Part shown: positions 8,858-17,830 of the stretch, piece by piece
Position numbering within the stretch: position 1 is the first letter of the stretch
Layout: each line of letters begins with the position of its first letter
Assembly: GCF_030643805.1 (NCBI RefSeq)
Contig: NZ_CP094656.1
Location: 620,001 to 684,000 of the forward strand
Length of the DNA stretch: 64,000 nucleotides
Direction: 5' to 3'
Source of the DNA: Alkalihalobacillus sp. AL-G
Lineage (GTDB): Bacteria > Bacillota > Bacilli > Bacillales > Fictibacillaceae
The notes under the pieces: generated by a model
Told to the model about the DNA's origin: nothing
What the model saw: only the letters and a program-made list of their open reading frames with translations
Database searches by the model: none
Translations under genes and position numbers: made by a program

Positions 8858-9670
8858 ATGGAACGGAAAAGTTATGAAACGGCGGCAGCCTTCGAAAATC
8901 GGTTCTGGCTTCAAATCCTTGGGGATCATGCCCGCTTTATCCTTAATGCACTGACACCAAAAGAAACTGCTTCAATAAGAAAAGCCAATGATTTTAAAAA
9001 GACATTTGATGAACTGCTTAATCGGGCTCGAAAACAGCTTTCTAATGATCAGTGGCTGCAATTAAGTAGAGAAGCAGAGAAGCAGGCGAACAATATCCGG
9101 AATTTTAAATTGAACATTATTGAACGGCAGCTGAAAGGAACTATCGATATTCATTTCACGCCAACATTTATGAATCACATGGTGAACGAGGTCGAGGAAT
9201 ACATTCGAGTTCTAAACGATCTAACAGCTGGAAAAGTTCCGCCTGTTTACCATGAGCTTCATCATCATCAATTATGGCTGGCCGATGCTGCAGGGCATGC
9301 TGGTGCGATTAACGATACGATGGATGCAGTGGAGCGGGGGATTAAAGATAAAAGTAATGAATACCGTATCCTTTTTGAAAACTTTTGGGTAAAAGCAGTT
9401 GAAATGGCGGGGTATTTAAGAACAGGATTAAAAGAATTTCCAGCTTTAAAACGATTTAACAGGCAAGTCGATGTCGAATTAGCTCTCTTTAAATCTTTTT
9501 TACGAGAATTAGAGGAACTTGAGCTGTCAGTTGAAGTCCTCAGCAGCTTTACCCCTTTGATGGCAGACCACATGGCAAGAGAAGAATGTTATTATTTGCT
9601 GAAATTAGCGGAAGCAAGCGGTATAGAACTACCGGACTGTGATCCGACCAAGCCAAGAGTTACAGATTAA
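8858..9670 (+). CDS. DUF2935 family protein
   Basis: About 270 residues in two similar helical halves, each with conserved acidic and His residues: FENRFWLQILGDHARFI at the start, HHHQLWLADAAGHAGAI near 140, and LMADHMAREECYYL near the end. This is the DUF2935 pattern of a duplicated helical bundle thought to bind metal; the role is unknown. ATG at 8858 follows AAAGGAGG with 7-8 base spacing and is preferred to the upstream GTG at 8834. Confidence 0.8.
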   Translation: MERKSYETAAAFENRFWLQILGDHARFILNALTPKETASIRKANDFKKTFDELLNRARKQLSNDQWLQLSREAEKQANNIRNFKLNIIERQLKGTIDIHFTPTFMNHMVNEVEEYIRVLNDLTAGKVPPVYHELHHHQLWLADAAGHAGAINDTMDAVERGIKDKSNEYRILFENFWVKAVEMAGYLRTGLKEFPALKRFNRQVDVELALFKSFLRELEELELSVEVLSSFTPLMADHMAREECYYLLKLAEASGIELPDCDPTKPRVTD

Positions 9671-10049
9671 GAGAAGTATATGTCGATAGGTGGACCACGA
9701 TTTCGGATTATTAAGTCAAATAAATCAAAGAAAAAAGTCATGAGCATGAGACTAAAGTTTCTGGGGGTTCTAAAAATAACGATATTAAGACAAATATCGG
9801 CTACTTGATTAAAAGTTTGAAGTAAAAACTAATAAATAGGTCTAAATTAGGTCTAAAATCCCGAATAAGAATATATAAAATCCATTTATTTACATATAAG
9901 GGCATTCTTTCGTCTTACAAAAAATTGAAATGTAGTAAGGAGTGTCCACTAAATTTTCAGAAAAATATAATGACTTAGACCGATGTTTTACCCATTCGAC
10001 TTCCCTTATGATGAAATTACAAATTATCAGATTCAACGACAAACATCGC

Positions 10050-10145
10050 TGAATCTCGATAAAGGCTAAACTGGTGAAAGCCAGTGGCGCAAAGCTACAG
10101 GGGCTAAAGTGTATCTGCACTATGCCAGCCAGCTACCGAAAGATC
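10050..10145 (+). promoter_or_regulatory. Cyclic-di-GMP-I (GEMM-I) riboswitch aptamer
   Basis: The RNA has the GEMM-I hallmarks: CTCGATAAAGGC at the 5' side, a P2 hairpin ACTGGT-GAAA-GCCAGT with a GAAA tetraloop, the conserved GGCGCAAAGCTACAGGGGCT and CTAAA, a P3 arm, then ATGCCAGCCAGCTACCGAAAG. Its 3' end TACCGAAAG (10134-10142) is complementary to CTTTCGGTA (10180-10188) in the following terminator, giving a ready antiterminator/terminator switch. It precedes the DUF192-Flp pilus operon. The rest of the 9671-10049 gap holds only a TATAAT at 9966-9971 that could be the promoter -10. Confidence 0.9.
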
Positions 10146-10174
10146 CAGGGGAGTTTTTACGTTTAAATGTTTGA

Positions 10175-10207
10175 CCCTGCTTTCGGTAAAGGCAGGGTTA
10201 TTTTATG
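10175..10207 (+). terminator. Riboswitch expression-platform terminator
   Basis: CCCTGCTTT pairs with AAAGGCAGGG around a short loop, followed by TTATTTTATG. The left half overlaps the segment complementary to the aptamer 3' end, so the two helices are mutually exclusive. The simplest reading is an OFF switch: ligand holds the aptamer and lets the terminator form. Direction is inference. Confidence 0.82.
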
Positions 10208-10227
10208 TTGAAGAAGGAGGTGGAATA

Positions 10228-10596
10228 ATGGAGCTCGTTAACCTTTCAACCGGAACGATCATCGCAGAGAATGTGATTCCGGCGTACACTTTTATAAAAA
10301 GATTAAAAGGACTTATGTTTACATCTACATCATCATTTCCAGAAGGTGACGCGATCCACATTCAACCCTGCCGATCAATCCATTCGTATTTTATGAAATA
10401 CGAAATTGACGTTCTGTATTTAAATGAATCGAATCAGATCATTGCAGCAGAATGTTATTTCCGTCCTGGAACAATAGGAAAGCATCATAAGGGGACGGAA
10501 TCTGTAATCGAATTACCAGCAGGAACAATCAACAAGAAGAAAATTAAAATCGGACATAGCGTCCAAATCCAAAATCTAAAGGAGCGAGTATCATGA
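10228..10596 (+). CDS. DUF192 family protein, first gene of the pilus operon
   Basis: 122 residues with the DUF192 core: KRLKGLMFTS near residue 25, IHIQPCRSIHSYFMKYEIDV in the middle and a C-terminal VIELPAGTI. DUF192 proteins are small beta-rich domains of unknown function, often near pilus or secretion genes. ATG at 10228 follows AAGGAGGTGGAATA; frames reaching further upstream would run through the terminator hairpin. Its stop overlaps the flp start, placing it in the riboswitch-controlled operon. Confidence 0.85.
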   Translation: MELVNLSTGTIIAENVIPAYTFIKRLKGLMFTSTSSFPEGDAIHIQPCRSIHSYFMKYEIDVLYLNESNQIIAAECYFRPGTIGKHHKGTESVIELPAGTINKKKIKIGHSVQIQNLKERVS

Positions 10597-10778
10597 TGAA
10601 CAAATTAAAAGGGTTAGTAGTAGAAGAGCAAGGACAAGGTATGACTGAATATGGACTAGTTTTAGGTGTTATTGCTGTAGCAGTTGTAGGAACTCTAGTA
10701 TTACTTAAAGGTGAAATCGTAGAAATGTTCGATGCTGCTTTAGCAGCAATTGAAGGCCGCGGATCTTCAACTACTTGA
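10593..10778 (+). CDS. flp: Flp/Fap-type class IVb pilin
   Basis: 61 residues. A short basic leader is followed by EEQGQGMTEYGLVLGVIAVA, the class IVb prepilin signature with conserved Glu and Tyr after the cleavage glycine and then a hydrophobic stretch. The protein is the likely pilus subunit. It overlaps the DUF192 stop by 4 bp. A hairpin with a T run directly after it (10790-10825) may leave more pilin message than downstream assembly message, a common arrangement. Confidence 0.93.
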   Translation: MMNKLKGLVVEEQGQGMTEYGLVLGVIAVAVVGTLVLLKGEIVEMFDAALAAIEGRGSSTT

Positions 10779-10789
10779 TTTTTTCAAAT

Positions 10790-10825
10790 GGGGTTGGCTC
10801 GTAATGAGGAGCCATCCCCTTTTTC
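10790..10825 (+). terminator. Partial terminator or processing hairpin after flp
   Basis: GGGG-T-TGGCTC pairs with GAGCCA-T-CCCC (one T-T mismatch), followed by TTTTTC. Downstream pilus genes have no other obvious promoter, so read-through is expected. Confidence 0.75.
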
Positions 10826-10846
10826 TAGATGAAATGAGGGATTCAT

Positions 10847-11362
10847 TTGTGGTTTGACACTTTATTACTAATTGTCCTAACCATTTGTGTAATCACGGAT
10901 GTGAGAAAGCGTCTTATTTATAATAAAGTCATTTTTCCTGCACTCATCGTGGCGCTATTTTCACATTTGTTGATTAATGGTTTAACAGGGTTTGGTACCT
11001 CACTTCTCGGATTTAGTATGGGATTCAGCATTCTCTTGATTCCGTACTTTTTAGGTGGTATGGGAGCAGGGGACGTTAAATTGCTTGCATTAATTGGAGC
11101 TCTGAAAGGTCCAGCATTTGTAATCAACACCTCAATTTATATGGCAATTATAGGTGGGCTGTTGGCATTGGGTATTTTATTGTTCCGTGGTGGATCGTTG
11201 AAGCGCTTCAGCTACTACATCAAATGGCTATATGCTAGAACAAAGGGTGTTAACGCTCCGCTGGCTCTAACAAAGGAATCGATGAAAGTGAAGTACCCGT
11301 ATGGTGTAGCGATTGCTGGTGGAGCTATTCTTAGTTTTGTTGGGAAGGCGTGGATTTCATGA
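10847..11362 (+). CDS. tadV: Prepilin peptidase TadV/CpaA (A24 family)
   Basis: 171 residues, six hydrophobic segments. The two catalytic aspartates are visible: TDVRKRLIYN near residue 18 and the GxGD motif GMGAGDVKLL near residue 77. It lacks the N-methylation domain of the long PilD type, as usual for Tad systems. It would process the Flp pilin and the TadE/TadG pseudopilins. Start is TTG with a GAGGG site; the stop overlaps tadE in an ATGA. Confidence 0.92.
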   Translation: MWFDTLLLIVLTICVITDVRKRLIYNKVIFPALIVALFSHLLINGLTGFGTSLLGFSMGFSILLIPYFLGGMGAGDVKLLALIGALKGPAFVINTSIYMAIIGGLLALGILLFRGGSLKRFSYYIKWLYARTKGVNAPLALTKESMKVKYPYGVAIAGGAILSFVGKAWIS

Positions 11363-11742
11363 TCAAAGGTGAAAAAGGACAATCCCTTGTTGAAATAGCC
11401 CTTGTATTGCCTGTGCTTTTACTTATCCTAATGGGGATTTTTGACATGGGAAGGATTATGTATACATATATGCACCTTCAACTCGCTACCCAGGAAACGG
11501 TACGACTTGGAGGACTTGGTGAAGATGACGCAACGATAACCGAATTTGCCCATGATTACATTCATGTTGGCGACCCATCTCATTTACAAGTATCCATCAG
11601 TCCTGATGATTCGACAAGAGAATCCGGTGATTACGTAACGGTTACTTTAGAATATCCAGTAGAGTATATTACTCCTTTTATTTCCGATGTTCTTCCGTCA
11701 CCAATTGTACTCACAACAGATTCTACGATTCGGGTGGAGTAA
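11359..11742 (+). CDS. tadE: TadE-like pilus minor protein
   Basis: About 127 residues. The N-terminus has KGEKGQSLVEIALVLPVLLL, the TadE-type anchor with a pseudopilin-like Glu, then an extracytoplasmic domain. ATG at 11359 overlaps the preceding stop and is preferred to GTG at 11350. Likely a minor or priming component of the Flp pilus. Confidence 0.88.
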   Translation: MIKGEKGQSLVEIALVLPVLLLILMGIFDMGRIMYTYMHLQLATQETVRLGGLGEDDATITEFAHDYIHVGDPSHLQVSISPDDSTRESGDYVTVTLEYPVEYITPFISDVLPSPIVLTTDSTIRVE

Positions 11743-11765
11743 GATGAAGGAGGCGTTTCGTTCTA

Positions 11766-12692
11766 ATGATAAAACGGTTAACAATGATTAGAGAAGAATC
11801 TGGAAGTTCAATCGTACTGATTGGGTTGGCGATGCTTGCAATCCTCGCAATCCTTGGTCTCGTTATTGATGGTGGTTCACTTTATATGACGAAAAGCCAT
11901 TTGCAAAAGGTTGCAAATGCTGCGGTATTATCGGGTGCTCAAGAATTGACCACTAATGAAGATGAGGTTCGCAAGGTAGCTGAAAAAGTTCTTATTGAGC
12001 ATACAGAGCTTGATAGTTTGGAGAACATGCAAATAAACATGAAGGATAAGGTCGCTGTTGATTTAGAAAAACAGGTTCCACTTTATTTTTCTTCGCTTTT
12101 CGGAAAGGAATCAGCACCAGTTCAAGTTCATGCGGCAGCTGAAATCGGTACGATGTCAAGTGCCACCGGTGTTGCTCCGCTCGGGATTGATAGGTCTGTT
12201 AACCCTCAATTATACCAAGAATATACACTGAAGGTAGGCCCTCACGATAATGATACTGGGGTATTCGGGATTCTTGCCCTCGGTGGTGGTGGGTCCCAAA
12301 CCTATGAAGAGAACTTACGACACGGATACCAAGAGGGAATAGGCGTAGGAGATATTTTAGAGACACAGACAGGTAACGTCGCTGGAAAAACAAGAAGAGT
12401 TATCAATGAACTGGTCAATGAGTGTACTGTAACTGAAGAAGAAATGAGGGCCGGTGCAAATCCGAGGGACTGCGCAAGGATTTTGTTAATTCCTATTTAT
12501 GAACCATATGAATATTATGAAAACCAAATGAAAAAGATTGAAGTCGTAGGCTTTGCCTATTTTTATATAACTGAACCGATTCATGGAAATAGCACAGAAA
12601 TTACGGGGATGTTTATCAACCGGCCAGATACAGGATACATAGATCCAACGGTTGAAAACTTCGGAGCATATGGAATAAGACTAACAGAGTAG
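11766..12692 (+). CDS. tadG: TadG-like pilus assembly protein
   Basis: 308 residues. The N-terminus (about 8-45) has EESGSSIVLIGLAMLAILAI then DGGSLYMTKSHLQKVANAA, the TadE/G-like anchor pattern (PF13400 type) with tyrosine and lysine around the helix end. The remaining 250 residues are extracytoplasmic, with a Gly-rich stretch near 175 and two cysteines near 218-237 that might form a disulfide. It is much shorter than proteobacterial TadG and lacks a visible von Willebrand domain. It follows tadE by 23 bp. Confidence 0.82.
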   Translation: MIKRLTMIREESGSSIVLIGLAMLAILAILGLVIDGGSLYMTKSHLQKVANAAVLSGAQELTTNEDEVRKVAEKVLIEHTELDSLENMQINMKDKVAVDLEKQVPLYFSSLFGKESAPVQVHAAAEIGTMSSATGVAPLGIDRSVNPQLYQEYTLKVGPHDNDTGVFGILALGGGGSQTYEENLRHGYQEGIGVGDILETQTGNVAGKTRRVINELVNECTVTEEEMRAGANPRDCARILLIPIYEPYEYYENQMKKIEVVGFAYFYITEPIHGNSTEITGMFINRPDTGYIDPTVENFGAYGIRLTE

Positions 12693-13379
12693 GTGAAGGT
12701 ATTGAGGTCAAAACTTGTATTAATGCTTGCAATCATAATGGGGATCATCACTACCGTTTTATTTTTCAATTATATGAAGCAATATGATTCGGAAACGGTA
12801 TCAAGCCAAACGAAGGTAGAAGTGGTTGTCGCAACAGGAGAGATCAAACGGAATCATCTGATTTCAAAGAACATGCTTGAACTTAAACCTGTCCCAGAAC
12901 AAAGTGTCCATGAGAACACGGTCACCGAGATTGAGGACGCAATAGGATTGGTTTCAACAGCAAACATAGTAAAAGGAGAAACACTGCTCTCAAATCACCT
13001 TCAAAATACGAAGGAAGAATCGTTATTTGTTTCTAGAAAAGTCCGCGATGGATTTCGTGCAGTGTCAGTCGGATTAAACTTTCCACAATCGGTTTCCAAT
13101 TTGATCGAACCAGAAGACAACGTTGATGTCATTGCAACCTTTAAAGAAGGGGACAAGTTCATTAGTGAGATCATCGTTGAAAACACGAGGGTCCTCGCTG
13201 TCGGTCGTCGTATGCTGGAATCAACAGAGGGAGAACCTTATGTGGAATACACCTCCGCAACGTTAGAACTACGTCCAGAAGAAGCAGTAAAAGTCGTGAA
13301 TTCAAATGAGAAAGGAAACATTCATATCGCGTTGCGTAGTCGGGTCGAACCTAAGGGGGCTGCGGAAGATGACAACTAA
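12693..13379 (+). CDS. cpaB: CpaB/RcpC pilus assembly protein (SAF domain)
   Basis: 228 residues: one N-terminal TM helix, then a SAF-type domain with VVATGEIKRNHLISKNML and LVSTANIVKGETLLS, and the RcpC domain with GFRAVSVGLNF and PEDNVDVIAT. In Gram-negatives CpaB partners the CpaC secretin; no secretin gene is present here, as expected for a Gram-positive. The start may be GTG at 12693 or TTG at 12702, which has better spacing from AGGTGA. It overlaps tadZ by 11 bp. Confidence 0.88.
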   Translation: MKVLRSKLVLMLAIIMGIITTVLFFNYMKQYDSETVSSQTKVEVVVATGEIKRNHLISKNMLELKPVPEQSVHENTVTEIEDAIGLVSTANIVKGETLLSNHLQNTKEESLFVSRKVRDGFRAVSVGLNFPQSVSNLIEPEDNVDVIATFKEGDKFISEIIVENTRVLAVGRRMLESTEGEPYVEYTSATLELRPEEAVKVVNSNEKGNIHIALRSRVEPKGAAEDDN

Positions 13380-14214
13380 TAAATCGGAACAGCAGAGAAA
13401 AAAGCGCGGTGAAATGATTGCAGTCTGCAGTGCAAAAGGTGGAGTTGGCCGTACAATTATGACGGTCAACTTGGCCGTTGCTTTGTGTAAAAAAAACATC
13501 CGGGTCGGAATTCTTGATGGCGATTTTATGTTTGGTGATGTAAGTCTTGCGATGGATTTACAATCCACTTTTACGATAAAAGATGCGATTGAAGATATAG
13601 ATGAACTGGATGAGGTTGGGCTTGCGAGCTATTTCAGCCGACATGAAAGCGGCGTCCGAGTGTTATCAGCGCCTGATCGACCAGAGTATTCAGAGCTCGT
13701 AACATCTGAAAATATTAACCGGATTTTAGATTTGATGCTTTCTCAACTCGATTATGTAATTGTAGATACCGGAGTCGGTCTGAATGATCAGACACTACCA
13801 TTAATTGAAAGGGCAGATCAAATACTTATGCTGTCGAACCTTGAAATGTCCACGCTAAAAAATACAAAGCTTATGCTTGAGACATTGGATACGCTTGATT
13901 TACGGGATAAGGTTCAAACGGTCGTCAATCGTTCAACAATGGAAAGTGTCATTAATGCTGGTGATGTTCCAGATATATTAGAAGTAGATCAGCCTCTTTA
14001 TATTCCAAACGATTTTCAAACGTCGATACAGTCGTTAAATATCGGAATTCCCTTTGTCGTAAATCAAGGGAAGACAGAGCTCGCTAAGTCGGTATTCAAA
14101 ATGGCAGAACAGTTGACGTCACGGCGGGAGATCAAAGTATATGAACCTTCCTCACCTTCCTTTATGTCTAAGTTTTTTCAAAAGTCAAAGCGTGTTAAGG
14201 AGGGAACAGAATGA
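13369..14214 (+). CDS. tadZ: TadZ/CpaE-like pilus localisation ATPase
   Basis: 281 residues, MinD/ParA-like P-loop protein. The deviant Walker A is CSAKGGVGRTIMTVNLA near residue 20, followed by GILDGDFMFGDVSL and VIVDTGVGL. CpaE/TadZ proteins position the pilus machine at the membrane. The usual N-terminal receiver-like domain is missing, so this is a short form. ATG at 13369 is chosen because longer frames run back through cpaB. Confidence 0.88.
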   Translation: MTTNKSEQQRKKRGEMIAVCSAKGGVGRTIMTVNLAVALCKKNIRVGILDGDFMFGDVSLAMDLQSTFTIKDAIEDIDELDEVGLASYFSRHESGVRVLSAPDRPEYSELVTSENINRILDLMLSQLDYVIVDTGVGLNDQTLPLIERADQILMLSNLEMSTLKNTKLMLETLDTLDLRDKVQTVVNRSTMESVINAGDVPDILEVDQPLYIPNDFQTSIQSLNIGIPFVVNQGKTELAKSVFKMAEQLTSRREIKVYEPSSPSFMSKFFQKSKRVKEGTE

Positions 14215-15659
14215 GCTTATTGAATAAGGTTCAGGCGAAAAGCCAGGAAAAAAATAAGCAAAGGGATACGGAGGATTTTGATGTAGTCGAACTAGAGGAA
14301 AAAAGCTCAGCACCGAAAAAAGATTTAGTGTCGGCCTTCCGGAATCAACAAAAGAATACTGGAACAGAAAAGAAACAGGTTAAACCTAAACCAAAACCGA
14401 ATAACAAGCATCAGGAGCTGAAAAGCAAGCTACATAAGCGTATTCTGGATGATTTAAATGATACAAACGTCGAAGAAATCATTCCGAAGCTCGATGCAAT
14501 GGCAATCGAAATCATTAAAGAGGATGATTCGTTACGTGGTGCAATTGACCGTAAGCGAGTGGTTGAAGAACTAATCCATGACTTAACCGGGTTCGGTCCA
14601 ATTAACCCACTTTTAATGGATCCTGACGTAACCGAGGTAATGGTCAACGGTCCACAGATGGTTTATGTTGAACGAAAAGGAAAGCTCGTGCTGACAGATA
14701 CTCATTTTCGTGATGATGACCATGTGATGAATGTAATTGATAAAATTGTTTCACCGCTCGGACGTCGTATTGATGAGAGCTCACCAATGGTTGATGCACG
14801 TCTTCCGGATGGCTCTCGTGTGAATGCGATCATTCCGCCACTAGCATTGAATGGTCCGACGATTACAATTCGTAAGTTTTCAAAAGATCCGTTCAAAATC
14901 GATGACCTTATCAATTTTGGAACGTTAACTCAGGAAATGGCAACCTTCATTGAGGCATGCGTTAAAGCCCGGCTGAATATATTTGTTTCTGGAGGAACAG
15001 GATCTGGTAAAACGACAACTCTGAATGTTCTGTCTTCGTTCATTTTTGAAGATGAACGAATTGTTACCATTGAGGATGCAGCTGAGCTTCAATTAAGTCA
15101 ACCACATGTCATTTCGCTTGAGTCCAGACCGCCGAATATCGAGGGGAAAGGTGCCATCGCGATTCGGGATCTTGTCCGGAACTCGCTACGTATGCGGCCC
15201 GATCGAATTGTAATCGGTGAGGTGCGTGGAGGTGAGGCTCTTGATATGCTCCAGGCGATGAATACGGGACATGATGGATCTCTAGCAACAGGTCACTCCA
15301 ATAGTCCACGTGATATGATTTCTCGTTTGGAAACGATGGTACTCCTTGCAGGTATTGATTTGCCTATAAAAGCAATCCGCGAACAAATTGCCGGGGCAGT
15401 CGACCTGATTATCCAACAATCCCGCCTTAAGGATGGTTCTCGTAGAATTACGAAAATCACTGAGGTTCAGGGGTTAGAAGGAGATATAGTTGTTCTTCAG
15501 GATATTTTCGAATACCGTCAGCAAGGTGTAGATGAAAAAGGGAAAATCATAGGGCATCTTGCTCCGACAGGAGTTCGTCCGAAATTTTATGAACTGCTCG
15601 AGCAATCTGGGATTACAATTCCACCGAGTGTCTTTTTATCGCAAGAGGAGTGGTCATAA
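14211..15659 (+). CDS. tadA: TadA/CpaF pilus assembly ATPase
   Basis: 482 residues. A basic linker (about 1-75) precedes the helical N-domain and the secretion ATPase core: [17 protein letters not shown] (Walker A near 260), the Asp-box [14 protein letters not shown], Walker [17 protein letters not shown], and the His-box [13 protein letters not shown]. It powers pilus assembly through TadB and TadC. It overlaps tadZ by 4 bp and shares one base with the tadB start. Confidence 0.95.
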   Translation: MSLLNKVQAKSQEKNKQRDTEDFDVVELEEKSSAPKKDLVSAFRNQQKNTGTEKKQVKPKPKPNNKHQELKSKLHKRILDDLNDTNVEEIIPKLDAMAIEIIKEDDSLRGAIDRKRVVEELIHDLTGFGPINPLLMDPDVTEVMVNGPQMVYVERKGKLVLTDTHFRDDDHVMNVIDKIVSPLGRRIDESSPMVDARLPDGSRVNAIIPPLALNGPTITIRKFSKDPFKIDDLINFGTLTQEMATFIEACVKARLNIFVSGGTGSGKTTTLNVLSSFIFEDERIVTIEDAAELQLSQPHVISLESRPPNIEGKGAIAIRDLVRNSLRMRPDRIVIGEVRGGEALDMLQAMNTGHDGSLATGHSNSPRDMISRLETMVLLAGIDLPIKAIREQIAGAVDLIIQQSRLKDGSRRITKITEVQGLEGDIVVLQDIFEYRQQGVDEKGKIIGHLAPTGVRPKFYELLEQSGITIPPSVFLSQEEWS

Positions 15660-16618
15660 TGCATTACTATTTGATTGTTCTTGCGTCATTCACATCATTC
15701 CTATTTTTTTATGCAATTCTGCAGCTTGTTTTTTTCTCAAACAAACGTTTGAACAAAAGGATGAAATATTACCTTTCGATGAGTGATAAACCGAAGCTAG
15801 ATAAAAGAAAATTCAACCTTATTTTACAAATACAGCTTTATAAACAAAGGCTTGGCTCAAAGGTTTCAAAAGGCAAGAGCAAAAAACTAGAAAACATTCT
15901 GAGACGGGCAGGCATCCCTCTGAAGCCTGAAGAATTCATTTTATTCCGTTGGATATCAACAGCCTTAGGGGCTGCGTTATTCTATTTGATATCAGGAAAA
16001 ATTTTCTTTCTTGTTTTGGGGCTGGTGATCGGTTATACGTTTCCGATGATGTGGATGAAAAGAAAAGAGAAGCAACGGATTCAAAAGTTCAACGATGGAC
16101 TCGCAGATATGATCACAACAATCGTCGGTTCTCTTCGTGCAGGTTTCAGTTTTCCACAGGCATTGAAAACCGTGGTTGAAGAAGCAGATGGACCGATTAA
16201 GGATGAAATTGGACATTTGCTAAAAGATATGCAATATGGAAGTACTCTGGAGGACTCACTAAATGAATTGCATGAACGAATGCCAAGTGAAGACTTGGAA
16301 TTGATGATCCAGGCGATTCTTATTCAACGTCAGGTCGGGGGGAATTTAGCATCGGTCCTCGACAAAATTGTACAAACAATCCGCGATAGGACGAAGATAC
16401 AGCGTCAAATCAAGACATTGACCGCACAAGGCAAGCTCTCTGGTATTGTAATAGGGCTTTTGCCAATCATTTTAGGAATCATTTTGTATTTAATCGAACC
16501 AGAATATATCGGATCATTATTCACAAATCCAATTGGCATGGCGCTGCTTGGAGCCAGTTTGGTATCAGGTATTATCGGACTTATATTAATTCGTAAAATG
16601 ACAACGATCGAGGTGTAA
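15659..16618 (+). CDS. tadB: TadB inner-membrane platform protein
   Basis: About 319 residues with a GspF/T2SSF domain (roughly 140-265) carrying FNDGLADMITTIVGSLRAGF and a C-terminal hydrophobic pair. ATG at 15659 follows AGAGGAG with 8-base spacing and is preferred to GTG at 15650. Paired with TadC as the membrane platform for TadA. Coupled to tadA by a TAATG junction. Confidence 0.92.
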   Translation: MHYYLIVLASFTSFLFFYAILQLVFFSNKRLNKRMKYYLSMSDKPKLDKRKFNLILQIQLYKQRLGSKVSKGKSKKLENILRRAGIPLKPEEFILFRWISTALGAALFYLISGKIFFLVLGLVIGYTFPMMWMKRKEKQRIQKFNDGLADMITTIVGSLRAGFSFPQALKTVVEEADGPIKDEIGHLLKDMQYGSTLEDSLNELHERMPSEDLELMIQAILIQRQVGGNLASVLDKIVQTIRDRTKIQRQIKTLTAQGKLSGIVIGLLPIILGIILYLIEPEYIGSLFTNPIGMALLGASLVSGIIGLILIRKMTTIEV

Positions 16619-16622
16619 AGAA

Positions 16623-17540
16623 ATGATGTACATCAGCTTTTTTGCGACGGTCACGTTGTTTCTTTATTCATTCTACGTGTTTCGGAGTGAACGAAAAAAC
16701 GTATTAAAACGGAGACTATCCTCATTTGTAAACAATAACGAACAGAAAGATTGGTCTCAGGATGACCAGTCGAAACTCCCTCTTCACAAAAGGGTATTCA
16801 AACCGATGTGGAGGGAATTTCGTAGAGGATTTAAACGAAAGATTCCAGGTGAGAAACAGGCTAAGCTGGAGGTACTGCTTCTTCAAGCCGGCAATCCAAT
16901 GGGGATGACACCGTTCGAATACCGGTTGATTCAGCTTGGGATCATCGTTTTATTCCCAGTAATGGCTGGTGGTTGGGGGACATTGATGGATTTTAATCCT
17001 GCGGGTGTTTTATTAATGGGACTTGTAGGGGGAGTTGTAGCATTCATCATGCCACCATTTTATATAAAGAGTAAAATAAAGGCACGTTCCAAAACAGCAT
17101 TATTAGAGCTCCCTGATATTCTTGACCTTTTAACAGTCAGCCTTGAAGCAGGTCTTGGTTTCGACGGAGCACTTAGTAAAGTGGTTTCAAAAAAAGAAGG
17201 TGTCCTTTCAATGGAGTTTCACCGTTGTCTTGAGGAAATCCGGCTTGGACGAACGAGAAGAGAATCATTGCGTGGAGTTCGTAATCGATTGGTTGTCGAT
17301 GAAATCAGTGGCCTGATAAGTAGTATTCTTCAAGCAGAAAAGCTTGGCATCGGAATGGTGAACGTACTTCGCATTCAGTCAGAAGAGGTTCGAGACCAGC
17401 GTAAACAAAGGGCCGAACAGGAAGCGATGAAAGCACCGATCAAAATGCTTTTTCCACTAGTCTTGTTCATTTTCCCTAGTTTATTCATCGTCTTGTTAGG
17501 ACCTGCAGTTCTCCAATTTATCGAAACATTTAATAAATAA
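16623..17540 (+). CDS. tadC: TadC inner-membrane platform protein
   Basis: 305 residues with the T2SSF domain near 150-270 (LPDILDLLTVSLEAGLGFDG, then RRESLRGVRNR) and hydrophobic segments at both ends. It is the last gene of the pilus operon, 4 bp after tadB, and is followed by an AT-rich weak hairpin (17547-17562) with a T run. Confidence 0.92.
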   Translation: MMYISFFATVTLFLYSFYVFRSERKNVLKRRLSSFVNNNEQKDWSQDDQSKLPLHKRVFKPMWREFRRGFKRKIPGEKQAKLEVLLLQAGNPMGMTPFEYRLIQLGIIVLFPVMAGGWGTLMDFNPAGVLLMGLVGGVVAFIMPPFYIKSKIKARSKTALLELPDILDLLTVSLEAGLGFDGALSKVVSKKEGVLSMEFHRCLEEIRLGRTRRESLRGVRNRLVVDEISGLISSILQAEKLGIGMVNVLRIQSEEVRDQRKQRAEQEAMKAPIKMLFPLVLFIFPSLFIVLLGPAVLQFIETFNK

Positions 17541-17585
17541 GAGACCAATTTTGCGCAAAATTTTTTCTAGATTTTAACTCTTCTG

Positions 17586-17614
17586 TTTACATTTACATTT
17601 GGACAGCATATAAT
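17586..17614 (+). promoter_or_regulatory. Sigma-A-type promoter for the short ORF and attenuator
   Basis: TTTACA at 17586-17591 and a perfect TATAAT at 17609-17614 are separated by 17 bases. Transcription would begin near 17621, just upstream of AAGGAGG. Confidence 0.75.
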
Positions 17615-17650
17615 ATAAACAAATCTTAGTCTTTTAAGGAGGTATGTGTT

Positions 17651-17725
17651 ATGGATGCAATCAATGGAATGAACTGCGAATTAATTGTATATTCTGCACA
17701 GCCCCTTAAGGTGATCGGCTTTTAA
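17651..17725 (+). CDS. 24-residue short ORF, possible leader peptide
   Basis: ATG at 17651 is 8 bases after a perfect AAGGAGG and the frame ends with TAA after 24 codons. The peptide begins MDAINGMNCE and ends KVIGF; it has no run of one amino acid and no homology I recognise. Codons 16-18 contain GCACAGCCC (17696-17704), exactly complementary to GGGCTGTGC (17764-17772) inside the following terminator. That is the layout of a translation-dependent attenuator. It could instead be an independent small protein or sRNA. Confidence 0.65.
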   Translation: MDAINGMNCELIVYSAQPLKVIGF

Positions 17726-17759
17726 AATTAGTTGAATTCTCTGTTTTTTGAGCGTTGAA

Positions 17760-17790
17760 CCATGGGCTGTGCGTTAGCCTATGGTTTTTT
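17760..17790 (+). terminator. Attenuator-like terminator after the short ORF
   Basis: CCATGGGCT pairs with AGCCTATGG around GTGCGTT, followed by six T. The left stem and loop can pair instead with GCACAGCCC inside the short ORF (9 bp), which would block the hairpin. Confidence 0.8.
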
Positions 17791-17830
17791 AGTTGTTGGT
17801 CAAAAAGTCCGGTAAATATGGCTGTCGTAT

